Positions 50,590 through 59,312 of a stretch of 64,000 nucleotides of DNA are shown piece by piece (the first letter of the stretch is position 1; each line of letters begins with the position of its first letter). Below the pieces are notes generated by a model. That model had not been told where the DNA came from. It ran no database searches and worked only from the letters and a program-made list of their open reading frames with translations. This DNA comes from Candidatus Leptovillus gracilis (GTDB taxonomy: Bacteria; Chloroflexota; Anaerolineae; Promineifilales; Promineifilaceae), in NCBI GenBank assembly GCA_016716065.1, contig JADJXA010000027.1:99555-163554 (forward strand), in the 5' to 3' direction. Position numbers and translations under genes: made by a program.

Positions 50590-51133
50590 CAGGCAGCCGT
50601 TCCAGCAGCAGCCTGCGGGCGCGCAGCAGGTGGCTTTTCACAGTGTTGATCGGCAGGTTAAGCTGGTCGGCAATTTCATTGTAGCTTAACTCCTGAAAGT
50701 GGCGCAGTTCTACGACAAGCCGGTAATGGGCTGGCAGGGCATGGATGGCCTGCCAAAGCTGCTGCTGCCGCTCCCGAATGATTTGTCGCTGTTCCGGTTC
50801 ACGCCAGACGGTGTTGCCGACGCCCGGCCAATCTTGTTCCTCCCACAAGGGGGATGGGTCAGATGGTCGTTGCCTGAGCCAATCATAACAAACATGGGTG
50901 GCGATTTGCCGTACCCAGGGGCCAAACGGCCGTTGGGGGTCGTAATTTGCCAGAAACCGAAAGGCGCGTACAAAGGTTTCCTGGGCAGCATCTTCCGCGT
51001 CCTGCCGCTGACCTAGCAGCCGGTAACAGACAGCAAAGACAGATTGCTGATACCGGCCAATGAGTGCGCTATACGCTTGGTGGCTGCCGCCCAGGGCCTG
51101 GGCCAGCAGTTCGGGTTCGTCGGGCAGATTCAT
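50576..51133 (-). CDS. ECF sigma factor (RpoE-like), first of two
   Basis: About 185 residues from the ATG at 51133. Region 2: YSALIGRYQQSVFAVCYRLL, DAEDAAQETFVRAFRFLANY, FGPWVRQIATHVCYDWLRQ. Region 4: LPAHYRLVVELRHFQELSYN, EIADQLNLPINTVKSHLLRA. It should direct RNA polymerase to the operon running from itself to 46052 (anti-sigma, two membrane proteins, DUF1800, DUF1501). Confidence 0.9.
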   Translation of the reverse strand: MNLPDEPELLAQALGGSHQAYSALIGRYQQSVFAVCYRLLGQRQDAEDAAQETFVRAFRFLANYDPQRPFGPWVRQIATHVCYDWLRQRPSDPSPLWEEQDWPGVGNTVWREPEQRQIIRERQQQLWQAIHALPAHYRLVVELRHFQELSYNEIADQLNLPINTVKSHLLRARRLLLERLPDEDG

Positions 51134-51179
51134 ACCTGGAAAGGATACCGGATTTAGCGGCAATTTGTTGCAGGATTTG

Positions 51180-52010
51180 GCGGGTTATCAGGTTTTTGCC
51201 AATGGGCCATAGGCATGGCCGGGCGGCATCAGCCGCGGAGCAGCCAGGAGCGCCGCCGCCGACAGCGCCAACAGCAGCAAAACGCCGCATACGGCCGTCT
51301 GCGCCCCGTTTTCTTCTGCCGGAGAGCACAGCCAGGCCCACCAGGGCAAAGGCAAAACCGACCAGGAACAGCAAGATAAACGGAGCCAAAACCAAGTGAT
51401 ACGCCTGGCGCTTGTCACGCGAGAAGTAAAACGACGCTCTATCTTCCAGCGACAGGCTGGTTATCTCCTTTTCCTGGCCGAATGGCTGGTGGCCTACGGT
51501 CACGTTAAAGATATATTCCAGCACAATGATCTCTTGCCACAAGACAATGGTCATCAAAGCAAAGCTGGTCAGCAGCCCCGGCAAAGCCGGACGCAAGAGG
51601 TAGCGCCGCTCAATTTGCCCGTTAGATAGCCCCTTCTCCCGGGTCATCTCCACGTAATCCTCACTAGAATAGACCAGAAAATAACCCCGCAGCCACCAGG
51701 CGTTCCTCTGGCGGCGTATCGCTCAGCCAGCCGCTGTCTGCCATGCCATCAACGTGTTTTCAATGCGCCCTTCGATGATTTCATCTACATACCCGCCCAA
51801 ATTACCCACAATGATGATGATGTAGACGACAGCAGCCACAGTCAGCAATGACATGATGCCGCGACCAGCAATGTATTGCGCCAGGTTACGCCAGCCAGAA
51901 CGCGCCGGTGCAGGATTGGAAGTGTCAAAGCTTGCGGATGGGGAACGGCCGTATTCAGACATGGCCTCAATTGTCCATGGGGAGCCACGAGAGAGCCACG
52001 AGAGAGTCAC
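51180..52010 (-). pseudogene. Peptide-type ABC permease (DppB-like), internally deleted
   Basis: The start is readable from about 51993: YIAGRGIMSLLTVAAVVYII, VDEIIEGRIENTLM and, in another frame, DSGWLSDTPPEERLVAA. It then jumps to the loop and last helices of the same family: SSEDYVEMTREKGLSNGQIE, LRPALPGLLTSFALMTIVLW. The central membrane helices are absent and at least one frameshift lies near 51725, so the gene is dead. A hydrophobic tail (LVLAPFILLFLVGFAFALVG) in a further frame may belong to a different lost gene. No other dpp/opp genes remain. Confidence 0.6.
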
Positions 52011-52100
52011 TCACCAGCCACCGAAGAGCCGCCAGCTGTTGGAAGTTTCTACTCGATCACTGAACAGCGGAACCAGCTTCGGGGAAGCTTCAAATAGCCG

Positions 52101-53138
52101 TCAGGTGGTGCGCGTTACCTTGTTCAGGCCACGCGGCGCTTCTGTGTTGTATCCCATGGCATCTGTCAGGTGGTAGCAAAACAACTGCGCCGCAATAATG
52201 CTGATCAGTGGCGAGAGCCATTCGGGTAAATCATCGGGCAGGGGGATGGGGGAGTGGGCCAGGGCCAACGCCGGGGGATCGTTGCTGATGACCAGCAGTT
52301 CGGCCTGCCGCTCCTGGGCCAGTTTTTGCAGCAGCGCCTGCATATCCGGCAGCACCGCGCCCGCGGGCGCAACGGCCATCACCGGAAAGCCCCGCTCCAC
52401 AATAGCGATGGGGCCATGCTGAAAGTCGGCCGAAGAGTATGGCTCGGCGACGACGTAGGTTAGCTCTTTGAGCTTTAGCGACCACTCGAAAGCGGTGGCG
52501 TAGTTGTAACCCCGACCCAGCACCACGCAGTGCTGCATATAGCGATAGCGCTGGGCCATTTCACCGATGGCTTTGTCCTGCGACAATACGGCCGTTGCCC
52601 ACTCTGGCAGCCGGGCGATGGCCTGCCACAGGGCCGGCTCTTCCGCCCAGGCAGCCGAAAGCATGGCAATCGCCAGCAGTTGGCTGGTGTAGGTTTTGGT
52701 GGCGGCGACGGCCGTTTCCCGCCCGGCGTGAATGTTGATGACAAAATCGGCCGTTTGCGCCAGCGGCGAATCCGGCTCGTTGGTAATGGCTAACGTGGGC
52801 TGCCCTTGCCGTTTGCCTTCGGTCAGCACGTTCACGATGTCCGGCGACTGCCCCGACTGCGAAATGCCGATGACCAACGCACCGCGCAGACGGGGCGGCT
52901 GGTGGTACAGGCCAAACAGCGATGGCGCGGCCAGTGTGACCGGCAGGCCGTTGACCGCGCCCCAAAGATAATTCGCGTAGCGAGCAGCATTGTCGGAGGT
53001 TCCACGAGCCGCAATAAAGGCATGGTAAAACGAATCCGACGGCACAGCGCGGGCGATGGCCCGCACCGTCTCCAGGTTCTGATTGAAACTGCGGGTTAAG
53101 ACGGCCGTTTGTTCATGAATTTCTTTGTGTAGAGACAT
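52101..53138 (-). CDS. SIS-domain sugar-phosphate isomerase/deaminase (AgaS/GlmS-C like)
   Basis: 345 residues with two SIS domains: ARGTSDNAARYANYLWG, VIGISQSGQSPDIVNVL (sugar-phosphate loop), HAGRETAVAATKTYTSQLLA, VVLGRGYNYATAFEWSLKLKE, and the C-terminal YNTEAPRGLNKVTRT (GlmS-type isomerase end). The N-terminal glutaminase domain of GlmS is missing, so it should act on an amino- or ketosugar phosphate as in AgaS or FrlB. True glmS is at 62960. Immediately upstream lies a scrap of a PLP enzyme. Confidence 0.88.
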   Translation of the reverse strand: MSLHKEIHEQTAVLTRSFNQNLETVRAIARAVPSDSFYHAFIAARGTSDNAARYANYLWGAVNGLPVTLAAPSLFGLYHQPPRLRGALVIGISQSGQSPDIVNVLTEGKRQGQPTLAITNEPDSPLAQTADFVINIHAGRETAVAATKTYTSQLLAIAMLSAAWAEEPALWQAIARLPEWATAVLSQDKAIGEMAQRYRYMQHCVVLGRGYNYATAFEWSLKLKELTYVVAEPYSSADFQHGPIAIVERGFPVMAVAPAGAVLPDMQALLQKLAQERQAELLVISNDPPALALAHSPIPLPDDLPEWLSPLISIIAAQLFCYHLTDAMGYNTEAPRGLNKVTRTT

Positions 53139-53161
53139 AGGTGTACAATCATCAAAACGAT

Positions 53162-53235
53162 ACAGCGTTTGCCAGCTTCATCCTGGGCATACGTCGTTGT
53201 CTGGTAGATAGGCGTCAGAACGGCCCTGGGTGGGG
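53162..53235 (-). pseudogene. Scrap of a Cys/Met-metabolism PLP enzyme gene
   Basis: The minus strand encodes PRAVLTPIYQTTTYAQDEAG, the unmistakable N-terminal motif of cystathionine gamma-synthase/lyase-type enzymes (usually GAVVPPIYQTSTY). About 24 codons survive and run into the leader of the SIS gene. Its place next to cysE and cysK suggests that this locus once held a transsulfuration gene. Confidence 0.65.
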
Positions 53236-53267
53236 GAATTGAACGACGCGATGAGCCATTTGCCTGT

Positions 53268-53975
53268 TTAGATAGAGAAATCATCCCAATGCCAGAAGCC
53301 ATGATCGGGGGCGTGTATCTCTGGGCTGTAGACAGCGTCGCCATTTAGCCGTTTTTCGAGCGCTTCGACGTGGGCGATCAAGGTGGTTAATGTTTCGCCT
53401 ATAGTGTCGGGCAAACGGCCGTGTTCCAGGTCTGCCTTCTCATCTTTTGCATGGGCAACATGTTCCCGCACCACAATCTGACCAGGGACGCCCACCACAA
53501 CTGAATCGGATGGCGTAGACTTTACCACCACCGCGTTGGCCCCAATGCGGCTGTTTGCGCCGATGGTGATCGCCCCCAGTACTTTAGCCCCGGCGCCAAT
53601 CACCACATGATCTTCAATGGTCGGGTGGCGTTTGGTTTTTTGCAGGCTGGTGCCGCCCAGCGTCACCCCATGATACAGCGTCACCTGATCGCCAATCTCC
53701 GCCGTCTCGCCAATCACCACACCCATGCCATGGTCAATAAAAAAATTACGTCCAATGGTGGCGCCCGGATGGATTTCAATACCTGTGGCAAAGCGTGTGA
53801 ATTGTGATATCCAACGCGCCAACAGCTTAAATTTGCCCAACCAAAGCCAATGGGATAAACGATGCGACCAGATGGCATATAGGCCAGGGTAACAAAACAG
53901 AACTTCCACAGCGTTTCGGGCCGCAGGGTCCCGATCTAGGACCGATTGAATATCTTCACGCAAGGTTTTTAACAT
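53268..53975 (-). CDS. cysE: Serine O-acetyltransferase
   Basis: 235 residues from the ATG at 53975. N-terminal helical domain (LREDIQSVLDRDPAARNAVE) and left-handed beta-helix of hexapeptide repeats (IEIHPGATIGRNFFIDHGMG, VVIGETAEIGD, GVTLGG, HPTIEDHVVIGAGAKVLG). The His in FIDHGMG and Asp in the N-terminal domain are catalytic in the family. It acetylates serine to O-acetylserine, the substrate of CysK encoded just upstream on the same strand. A perfect 15-bp hairpin separates the two genes. Confidence 0.93.
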   Translation of the reverse strand: MLKTLREDIQSVLDRDPAARNAVEVLFCYPGLYAIWSHRLSHWLWLGKFKLLARWISQFTRFATGIEIHPGATIGRNFFIDHGMGVVIGETAEIGDQVTLYHGVTLGGTSLQKTKRHPTIEDHVVIGAGAKVLGAITIGANSRIGANAVVVKSTPSDSVVVGVPGQIVVREHVAHAKDEKADLEHGRLPDTIGETLTTLIAHVEALEKRLNGDAVYSPEIHAPDHGFWHWDDFSI

Positions 53976-53990
53976 CGTACTTTCATGGTT

Positions 53991-54024
53991 AGACCTGACA
54001 GGTTTCCGCAAACCTGTCAGGTCT
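53991..54024. repeat. Perfect 15-bp inverted repeat between cysK and cysE
   Basis: AGACCTGACAGGTTT (53991-54005), loop CCGC, AAACCTGTCAGGTCT (54010-54024). No U-run follows, so it is not a standard terminator; in the cysK-cysE transcript it would form a stable hairpin that could stabilise or attenuate the message. Half of the same sequence (AGACCTGACAGGTT) occurs near 25830, so it may be a dispersed repeat. Confidence 0.8.
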
Positions 54025-54034
54025 TGCTAAAGCC

Positions 54035-54970
54035 TTAGTCTGCCAGGCCGCTGAACAGGGCGGTGGATAGATAGCGTTCGCCAAACGAGGGAATGATCAC
54101 CACGATGAGTTTACCCGCGTTTTCTGGGCGATGGGCTACCTGAATGGCCGCCCAGGTGGCCGCGCCGGAAGAGATGCCTGCTAAGAGACCTTCTTCACGG
54201 GCCAGGCGACGCGCAGTCTCGAAGGCGTCGTCATTCTTGACGCGAATCACCTCATCGTAAACTGCCGTGTTGAGGATGTCGGGGATAAAGCCCGCGCCAA
54301 TGCCCTGAATGGGATGCGGTCCTTTAACGCCCCCGGAAAGCACCGGCGAAGCGTCTGGCTCGACGGCGATGGCCTGAAACGATGGTTTGCGCGCTTTAAT
54401 CACTTCGCCAATCCCGGTAATGGTTCCGCCTGTGCCTATGCCTGAGACGAGAAAGTCAACCTGCCCGTCTGTGTCGCGCCAGATTTCCTCGGCGGTTGTC
54501 TGGCGATGGATTTCGGGATTGGCCGGGTTCTTGAACTGCTGCGGCAGGAAATATTTCCCAGGATCCGACGCGGCAATCTCTTCAGCTTTGCGGATAGCGC
54601 CACCCATGCCGTCTGGTCCGGGCGTGAGGATCAGTTCTGCCCCATAAGCGCGTAACAAAATGCGGCGCTCTTTGCTCATTGTTTCGGGCATGGTCAGGAT
54701 GAGTTTGTACCCCCGCGCGGCGGCGACAAAAGCCAGGGCGATGCCTGTATTGCCACTGGTTGGCTCAATGATAACGGTGTCCTTGTTAATCAGACCGGCC
54801 TTTTCGGCGGCGTCTATCATGGCCAGGCCAATTCGATCTTTGACTGAATGAGCCGGGTTGTAGAACTCTAATTTGGCAACCACTTCGGCGACGGCGCCGT
54901 CGGTGACGCGATTCAGGCGAACCAATGGCGTATTGCCAACCAATTCGGTGACGTTGTTTGCAATTTTCAC
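54035..54970 (-). CDS. cysK: Cysteine synthase A (O-acetylserine sulfhydrylase)
   Basis: 311 residues from the GTG at 54970 (AAGGAGAAGTCTC upstream); the frame is open further but without a site. PLP-binding Lys in NPAHSVKDRIG (about 44), the TSGNTGIALA phosphate loop and GTGGTITGIGEV are all canonical. It replaces the acetyl group of O-acetylserine with sulfide to give cysteine in the cytoplasm. Operon with cysE. No ACGGCCGT within either gene. Confidence 0.95.
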   Translation of the reverse strand: MKIANNVTELVGNTPLVRLNRVTDGAVAEVVAKLEFYNPAHSVKDRIGLAMIDAAEKAGLINKDTVIIEPTSGNTGIALAFVAAARGYKLILTMPETMSKERRILLRAYGAELILTPGPDGMGGAIRKAEEIAASDPGKYFLPQQFKNPANPEIHRQTTAEEIWRDTDGQVDFLVSGIGTGGTITGIGEVIKARKPSFQAIAVEPDASPVLSGGVKGPHPIQGIGAGFIPDILNTAVYDEVIRVKNDDAFETARRLAREEGLLAGISSGAATWAAIQVAHRPENAGKLIVVIIPSFGERYLSTALFSGLAD

Positions 54971-55338
54971 GAGACTTCTCCTTATATATACGGGTGTTTT
55001 CCCCGATGGAAATGAATTAGGAAACGGCCGTTTCCCGGCCTTCAACTGCTGTCAGCAATGCCAACGACAGACCAAATCTGTCTACCTACAAGACTCGTGA
55101 TTCGGCGGGTTAAACCCGCCCGGTACAGATGCAATTCTGCATGATTCCATGACCTTCCTAATCATCAATCTGTGTTTGATCCTCTGCCGCGACGACCTGG
55201 CACCCTATCAAGTATATTACCCGATCCACAGCTCTTCAACACGCACTTAATATCCGGTCGGCGTGCGGTTCAAAACCAGTGAGCGCATCTTCTGCTGCCT
55301 GTTTTGCCCTGGCAGCCAAACCTCTCTACAATAGCCGC
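54971..55338. promoter_or_regulatory. Divergent intergenic region between cysK and the sigma gene
   Basis: No gene seen. Contains the perfect palindromic hairpin GGCGGGTTAACCCGCC-type sequence (GGCGGGTTAAACCCGCC, 55105-55121) and one AACGGCCGTTT. It must hold the promoters for cysK (leftward) and the sigma factor at 55339 (rightward); I cannot assign -35/-10 boxes with confidence. A sulfur-responsive riboswitch (SAM) was looked for and not seen. Confidence 0.35.
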
Positions 55339-55965
55339 ATGACTGACTCGCCGTCCCACTATCAGACCCTCGACAACAGCGCCCTATACGCCGCTTGCGG
55401 CAGCAATAATCCAGATGAACAGACTGCCGCTTACCGCGAGCTGTGGCGTTACCTTTACCAGGTGGCCGCCTACATGACCCGCAGCCAGCCTGATGGCGAC
55501 GCCCTGGCCCAAGATTGCGCGCAGCGGGCGCTGCTCCGGGTTCATGAACAGTATATCAGCTGCCAAGAGCCGCTGGCGTTTCGCGCCTGGGCGCGCCGCA
55601 TTGTTAGCAATCTGGTGATTGACGAGCTGCGACGGCAAAAACGCTGGCAGCTATTGCCTGAACCCGAGCAGGCCGCAGAGCTGACAGAAACGCGGCAGCC
55701 TGGCCCGGAAACGGCCGTCCTCCTCTCGTTAACGGCCGTTTCCCTACGCCACCTCCTTCAACAAGCCCCCATCAGCGACCGCTCCCGCCGGCTGGTCGTC
55801 GGCCGTTATCTGGACGATTTGCCAGACGAAATACTGGCCGACACAGAAAGCGAGTTAAGCAGCAGCCCGGTGCTGCCCAGCCATGTCCAGGTGACACGCG
55901 CCAAAAACATTGCCAAACTGCGCCAATGGCCGCTGCTGATGTCCTTTTTGCAAGAAACCGCCTGA
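55339..55965 (+). CDS. Sigma-70 family factor (ECF-like), second of two
   Basis: 208 residues from the ATG at 55339. Region 2 is clear: ELWRYLYQVAAYMTRSQPDG, DALAQDCAQRALLRVHEQY, FRAWARRIVSNLVIDELRRQ. The region 4 part (VVGRYLDDLPDEILADTESE, LPSHVQVTRAKNIAKLRQWP) is less typical. It probably controls the zinc-finger protein that follows and perhaps the convergent CHAT protease gene. Such trios (sigma, zinc-finger partner, CHAT effector) suggest a conditionally released proteolytic response. Confidence 0.8.
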   Translation: MTDSPSHYQTLDNSALYAACGSNNPDEQTAAYRELWRYLYQVAAYMTRSQPDGDALAQDCAQRALLRVHEQYISCQEPLAFRAWARRIVSNLVIDELRRQKRWQLLPEPEQAAELTETRQPGPETAVLLSLTAVSLRHLLQQAPISDRSRRLVVGRYLDDLPDEILADTESELSSSPVLPSHVQVTRAKNIAKLRQWPLLMSFLQETA

Positions 55966-56037
55966 CGTTTTGCAGGGAAAGGTTGCCCGGCCATTAACCG
56001 TCTTTATTAATAAGAAGAAGTGTGGAGGTAGGAAGTT

Positions 56038-56769
56038 GTGATCACGAATACCCCTGACGAAGCCACCGCCCGCGTGATGGCTTTCATCTCTGTTATCAGG
56101 CACGCGCCCGACGATGCCGATTGCGCCCTGTGCCTGGATCAGCTTGATGGCTACGTACAGGCCCAGTTAGCCGCTGCCGATTATCGGGCGCAGTTTGCCT
56201 GGACGGCGCAGCACCTGGATGGCTGTGTGTCTTGCGCTGAAGCCTATGCGCTGCACTATGAGGCAGCTCTGGCGGAGGCGCACGGCCGTTTGCCCCAACC
56301 CGACCATCTACCCCAACCTGACCTGGCCTTTTTGCACGCGGCGGTGGATTGGTTGGCCGTCTTGCAGGCGGCGCTGCGCATAACCCCAGCCCGCTTCACC
56401 TTGCAGCTCAACGAAACGCTCAATCGCCTGCTGCCCCCAACACCAACGCCAGCCCTCACGCGGTCAGCCGCCGACGGCCGTTACCAGCCCAAACTCCTGG
56501 AACTAAACCAGGACCAGGCGCATGTCGCCGGTTTGCCGTTCACGCTGGCCGTTTACGCCGACCGGCAGCAGCCCGACCGCTGCCTGGTAGAAATAACCGT
56601 GCAGCCGCCCGGCCAAAGCTGGCCCGACCTGGGCGGCTATCTTGTCACGCTCACGGCCGCCGAGCAATCAGTTACCACTAAGACCGACGACTGGGGAACG
56701 GCCGTTTTCCCTGACGTGCCCCTGGCTCAACTGGAACAGGTACGGCTGGACGTAGCCATCGGCCGGTAA
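56038..56769 (+). CDS. Zinc-finger anti-sigma-like protein with a C-terminal beta domain
   Basis: 243 residues from the GTG at 56038. Residues about 25-75 carry DADCALCLDQLDGYVQAQL and QHLDGCVSCAEAYALHY, i.e. two Cys pairs and a His as in zinc anti-sigma domains. The C-terminal region (about 150-243; LLELNQDQAHVAGLPFTLAV, VEITVQPPGQSWPDLGGYLV, DDWGTAVFPDVPLAQLEQVR) resembles a carboxypeptidase-regulatory-like beta sandwich. There is no membrane segment, so it would act in the cytoplasm. It follows the sigma gene by 72 bp and likely binds that sigma. Confidence 0.7.
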   Translation: MITNTPDEATARVMAFISVIRHAPDDADCALCLDQLDGYVQAQLAAADYRAQFAWTAQHLDGCVSCAEAYALHYEAALAEAHGRLPQPDHLPQPDLAFLHAAVDWLAVLQAALRITPARFTLQLNETLNRLLPPTPTPALTRSAADGRYQPKLLELNQDQAHVAGLPFTLAVYADRQQPDRCLVEITVQPPGQSWPDLGGYLVTLTAAEQSVTTKTDDWGTAVFPDVPLAQLEQVRLDVAIGR

Positions 56770-56897
56770 CCCACCTGGTTTGCCTTGACGAGACAGTGTT
56801 CAGCATTCAGTGTTCAGTATGAAGTTTTGAATCCGCGTTTTCTTAGAGGTAACGACGATTGAACACTGGTCACTGAATACTGATTACGGGTACTCCG

Positions 56898-59312
56898 TCA
56901 GACCGCAGAACTGCCCACCAGGAGGAAACCCGCCCAATATTCCGGCGCGGCGTAAGGCGTGGCCCCGCCGGGCAGCCGCGCCCAATCCGGCGGCGCTTCG
57001 ATGGCTGATTGGGCGAGAACGGCCGCGGCTTCGCTGGCGGTCAGCTGCTGCAGCCAGCTTTGCGCCTGGTGCAAAATCGCTCCCAAATCGGCCGCCGACT
57101 GTACCCAGTGGTAGAAACGACCCATCAACAAAAAGGTAGCCAGATCATCCACCGGCCACTGCGTTACCAGCACAGCCCGCGCCCCGGCCGACAGAAAAGC
57201 GCGCACCAACCCCATCGGCTCGTCGCCGCGCAAAATATGGCTGACCCCCGTCTCACAAGCAGACAGCGTGACCAGCTCCGCTTGCAGCGCCCAATCTGCC
57301 AGCACATCCCGCGCCGTCAACCGTTCGCCATCGCCTGTCTCCAGATAGCTCGCCAGAGGATCGGCGTCGTCAAACCAGCCGTGGCAGGCGATATGCAGCC
57401 AGCGACAGTGGGCCGCCGCCTGGCGCAGCCGCCCTTTTTTGGCTTCGGACCCAGTCCATGCCTGCCCACCCAGCAGCCGGGCTACCTGCTGCACTTCCGC
57501 CTCGGTGTAACGCAGCGAACGGCCGTCGCCCACTTCACTGTTATACCCAACTGCCAGGCAGCCAACGCCCGCCATCAGGCGCCGCTGCTGCGCGGCAAAA
57601 ATGGTCCCGCTGGGGGCGTAGCTGATGGTCGGCCCGCCCGGTTCGTGCAGCAGCGCCGTGAAGGGTACGCGGTGTAATGGCCCATGTGGGATAACAACCA
57701 ACCGCGCCGCGCCAGCCGCAAGCAGCGGCCGGCTGGTCGGCAAAAGGGTCTGGCGCAGGCGCTGGATAACGGCCGTTTGCCAGAATCGCTGCGCCGTCTG
57801 CCCACGCGGCGACTGTGTCGCAAACAGGTTAGGGTCCAAGGGGCACTCGTGGGCAGTCAGGCGCTCATTGGTCAACACAAAGAGCAGCGTACACGCTGGC
57901 AGCAGCAGGTGTTCGCGCAAGGGATTGTCGGGCGGGATGGCCCGCAGCAGGGGTACGTCTTGTTCTAACACGCCGGTGGTGAAGTAACACAGCAGCATCG
58001 TGCCCGGCGCCAGCGCCGCCTGAATTTCGGCGGCGCTGGCTGCACCACCTTCTGGTGGGCCACCATCAGGCGGTGCCGCCAGCCCCTCGGCAAAAGCCCG
58101 TGCCCGCACCCGTTCCGCCCAGGCAAAGGCGTCTTCCACCCGCCCCAGCGTCAGATTGTGCAGCACCAGCATCTCATAAACCTGCTGCCAGCGACCGAGC
58201 AAGCTGATCTTCAAGCTCTCATCACGCAAAGGGGCGCGAGCTGCCTGAATGGCCGCCGCCGCTTGCTCGAAGTAATGCAGCGCCGTTTCATCTTCGCCAC
58301 GCTGACGCAAAACGCAGCCCAGGTGGTAGGCCGCGTGGGGCACAATTTCGCGCCGCTCAATTTCCTGGGCCAGAGCCAACGCCTGCCGAAAATGCGCTTC
58401 GGCTGCTGCCAGGTCGTCTTCAGACTGGTAAGCCAGCCCCAGGCTGAGCAGGTGGTCCACGTGATACGTGCGACTGACCAGCAGACGGAGCGCTGTTTGC
58501 AGCGCCACTTTTGCCGCCGCCAGATCACCTTTGAAGAGCAGCACTTCGCCCCGGTTGGCCTGGCCCACGCCCACGTCCTCCGCGGCGCCGACGGCCTGGC
58601 TTTGGGCCACGTAAGCGTCGAAGCAGGCCAGAGCCGCATCCCAATGGCCCAGGTCGCGCTGCACCAGACCCAACTCGCTTTGCACTTTGCGCAGCCAGAC
58701 GGCCGAACCGGCGCTGCGAAAGAACTGTTCAGCCTGGCGCAGGTGGGCATCGGCATCGTGGTAACGACGCAGGCCGTAGCTGATAATACCCAGGTTCAGG
58801 TGGACGATGCCCTGATAATGGGGGTCGCCCAACTGCTGCCAGAGGGTCAGACTGGCGCGGTAGCCGCTCATCGCTTCTTCCAGGCGGCCAGTGAGGCGGC
58901 TGATGACGGCACGGCCGTTCAACGCACGCGCGCGCAGAGCGATGGGCAGGTCGGGGGCGGCCAGTAAGTCGTCGAAGGCGTCTCGCGCCGCTTCATAGAA
59001 GTCCTGGCGAAAGGCGGCGACTGCCTGAAAATAACGGCGGGTGTGGCGGGCTGCGGCCGTTGTCAGCGGCAGGTCGGCCATTTGCGTCGCCAGCCGCAGC
59101 AGGGCCGGTGTGTCGCTGGCGTAGTAGAGATTGCCCAATCGCTCGAACACGGCCGTCCACGCTGCTTCCGCGGCCGGATTGCCGGCGGCGATTTGCCCGG
59201 TCAGGTAGGCGATGGCCTCCTCGTGGCTGCGGCGATACTGCGCCGGGTCGCTGTCGTCGAGTGAAGGCAAAAGCTGGTCAGGTGACAGGGGGAAGCGGCT
59301 GTTTTGCGCCAT
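56898..59312 (-). CDS. TPR-CHAT caspase-like protease
   Basis: 804 residues. TPR repeats fill about 50-430 (ALNGRAVISRLTGRLEEAMS, GIVHLNLGIISYGLRRYHDA, LLSLGLAYQSEDDLAAAEAH). The C-terminal CHAT domain (about 500-800) has LVVIPHGPLHRVPF, the catalytic His in LHIACHGWFD (about 641) and the catalytic Cys in VTLSACETGV (about 684), followed by GDEPMGLVRAFLSAGARAVL and WAGFLLVG. The His/Cys dyad is intact, so it should be an active clan-CD protease cutting after a specific residue. Bacterial CHAT proteases act in phage defence (TPR-CHAT with gRAMP, gasdermin activation) and other regulated proteolysis. No gasdermin or CRISPR gene is in view; the nearest partners are the sigma/zinc-finger pair, convergent at 55339-56769. 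Confidence 0.9.
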   Translation of the reverse strand: MAQNSRFPLSPDQLLPSLDDSDPAQYRRSHEEAIAYLTGQIAAGNPAAEAAWTAVFERLGNLYYASDTPALLRLATQMADLPLTTAAARHTRRYFQAVAAFRQDFYEAARDAFDDLLAAPDLPIALRARALNGRAVISRLTGRLEEAMSGYRASLTLWQQLGDPHYQGIVHLNLGIISYGLRRYHDADAHLRQAEQFFRSAGSAVWLRKVQSELGLVQRDLGHWDAALACFDAYVAQSQAVGAAEDVGVGQANRGEVLLFKGDLAAAKVALQTALRLLVSRTYHVDHLLSLGLAYQSEDDLAAAEAHFRQALALAQEIERREIVPHAAYHLGCVLRQRGEDETALHYFEQAAAAIQAARAPLRDESLKISLLGRWQQVYEMLVLHNLTLGRVEDAFAWAERVRARAFAEGLAAPPDGGPPEGGAASAAEIQAALAPGTMLLCYFTTGVLEQDVPLLRAIPPDNPLREHLLLPACTLLFVLTNERLTAHECPLDPNLFATQSPRGQTAQRFWQTAVIQRLRQTLLPTSRPLLAAGAARLVVIPHGPLHRVPFTALLHEPGGPTISYAPSGTIFAAQQRRLMAGVGCLAVGYNSEVGDGRSLRYTEAEVQQVARLLGGQAWTGSEAKKGRLRQAAAHCRWLHIACHGWFDDADPLASYLETGDGERLTARDVLADWALQAELVTLSACETGVSHILRGDEPMGLVRAFLSAGARAVLVTQWPVDDLATFLLMGRFYHWVQSAADLGAILHQAQSWLQQLTASEAAAVLAQSAIEAPPDWARLPGGATPYAAPEYWAGFLLVGSSAV

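Noticed and set aside
52101..53138. Second complete glmS
   Set aside because: Only the two SIS domains are present and there is no N-terminal Cys-started glutaminase domain.
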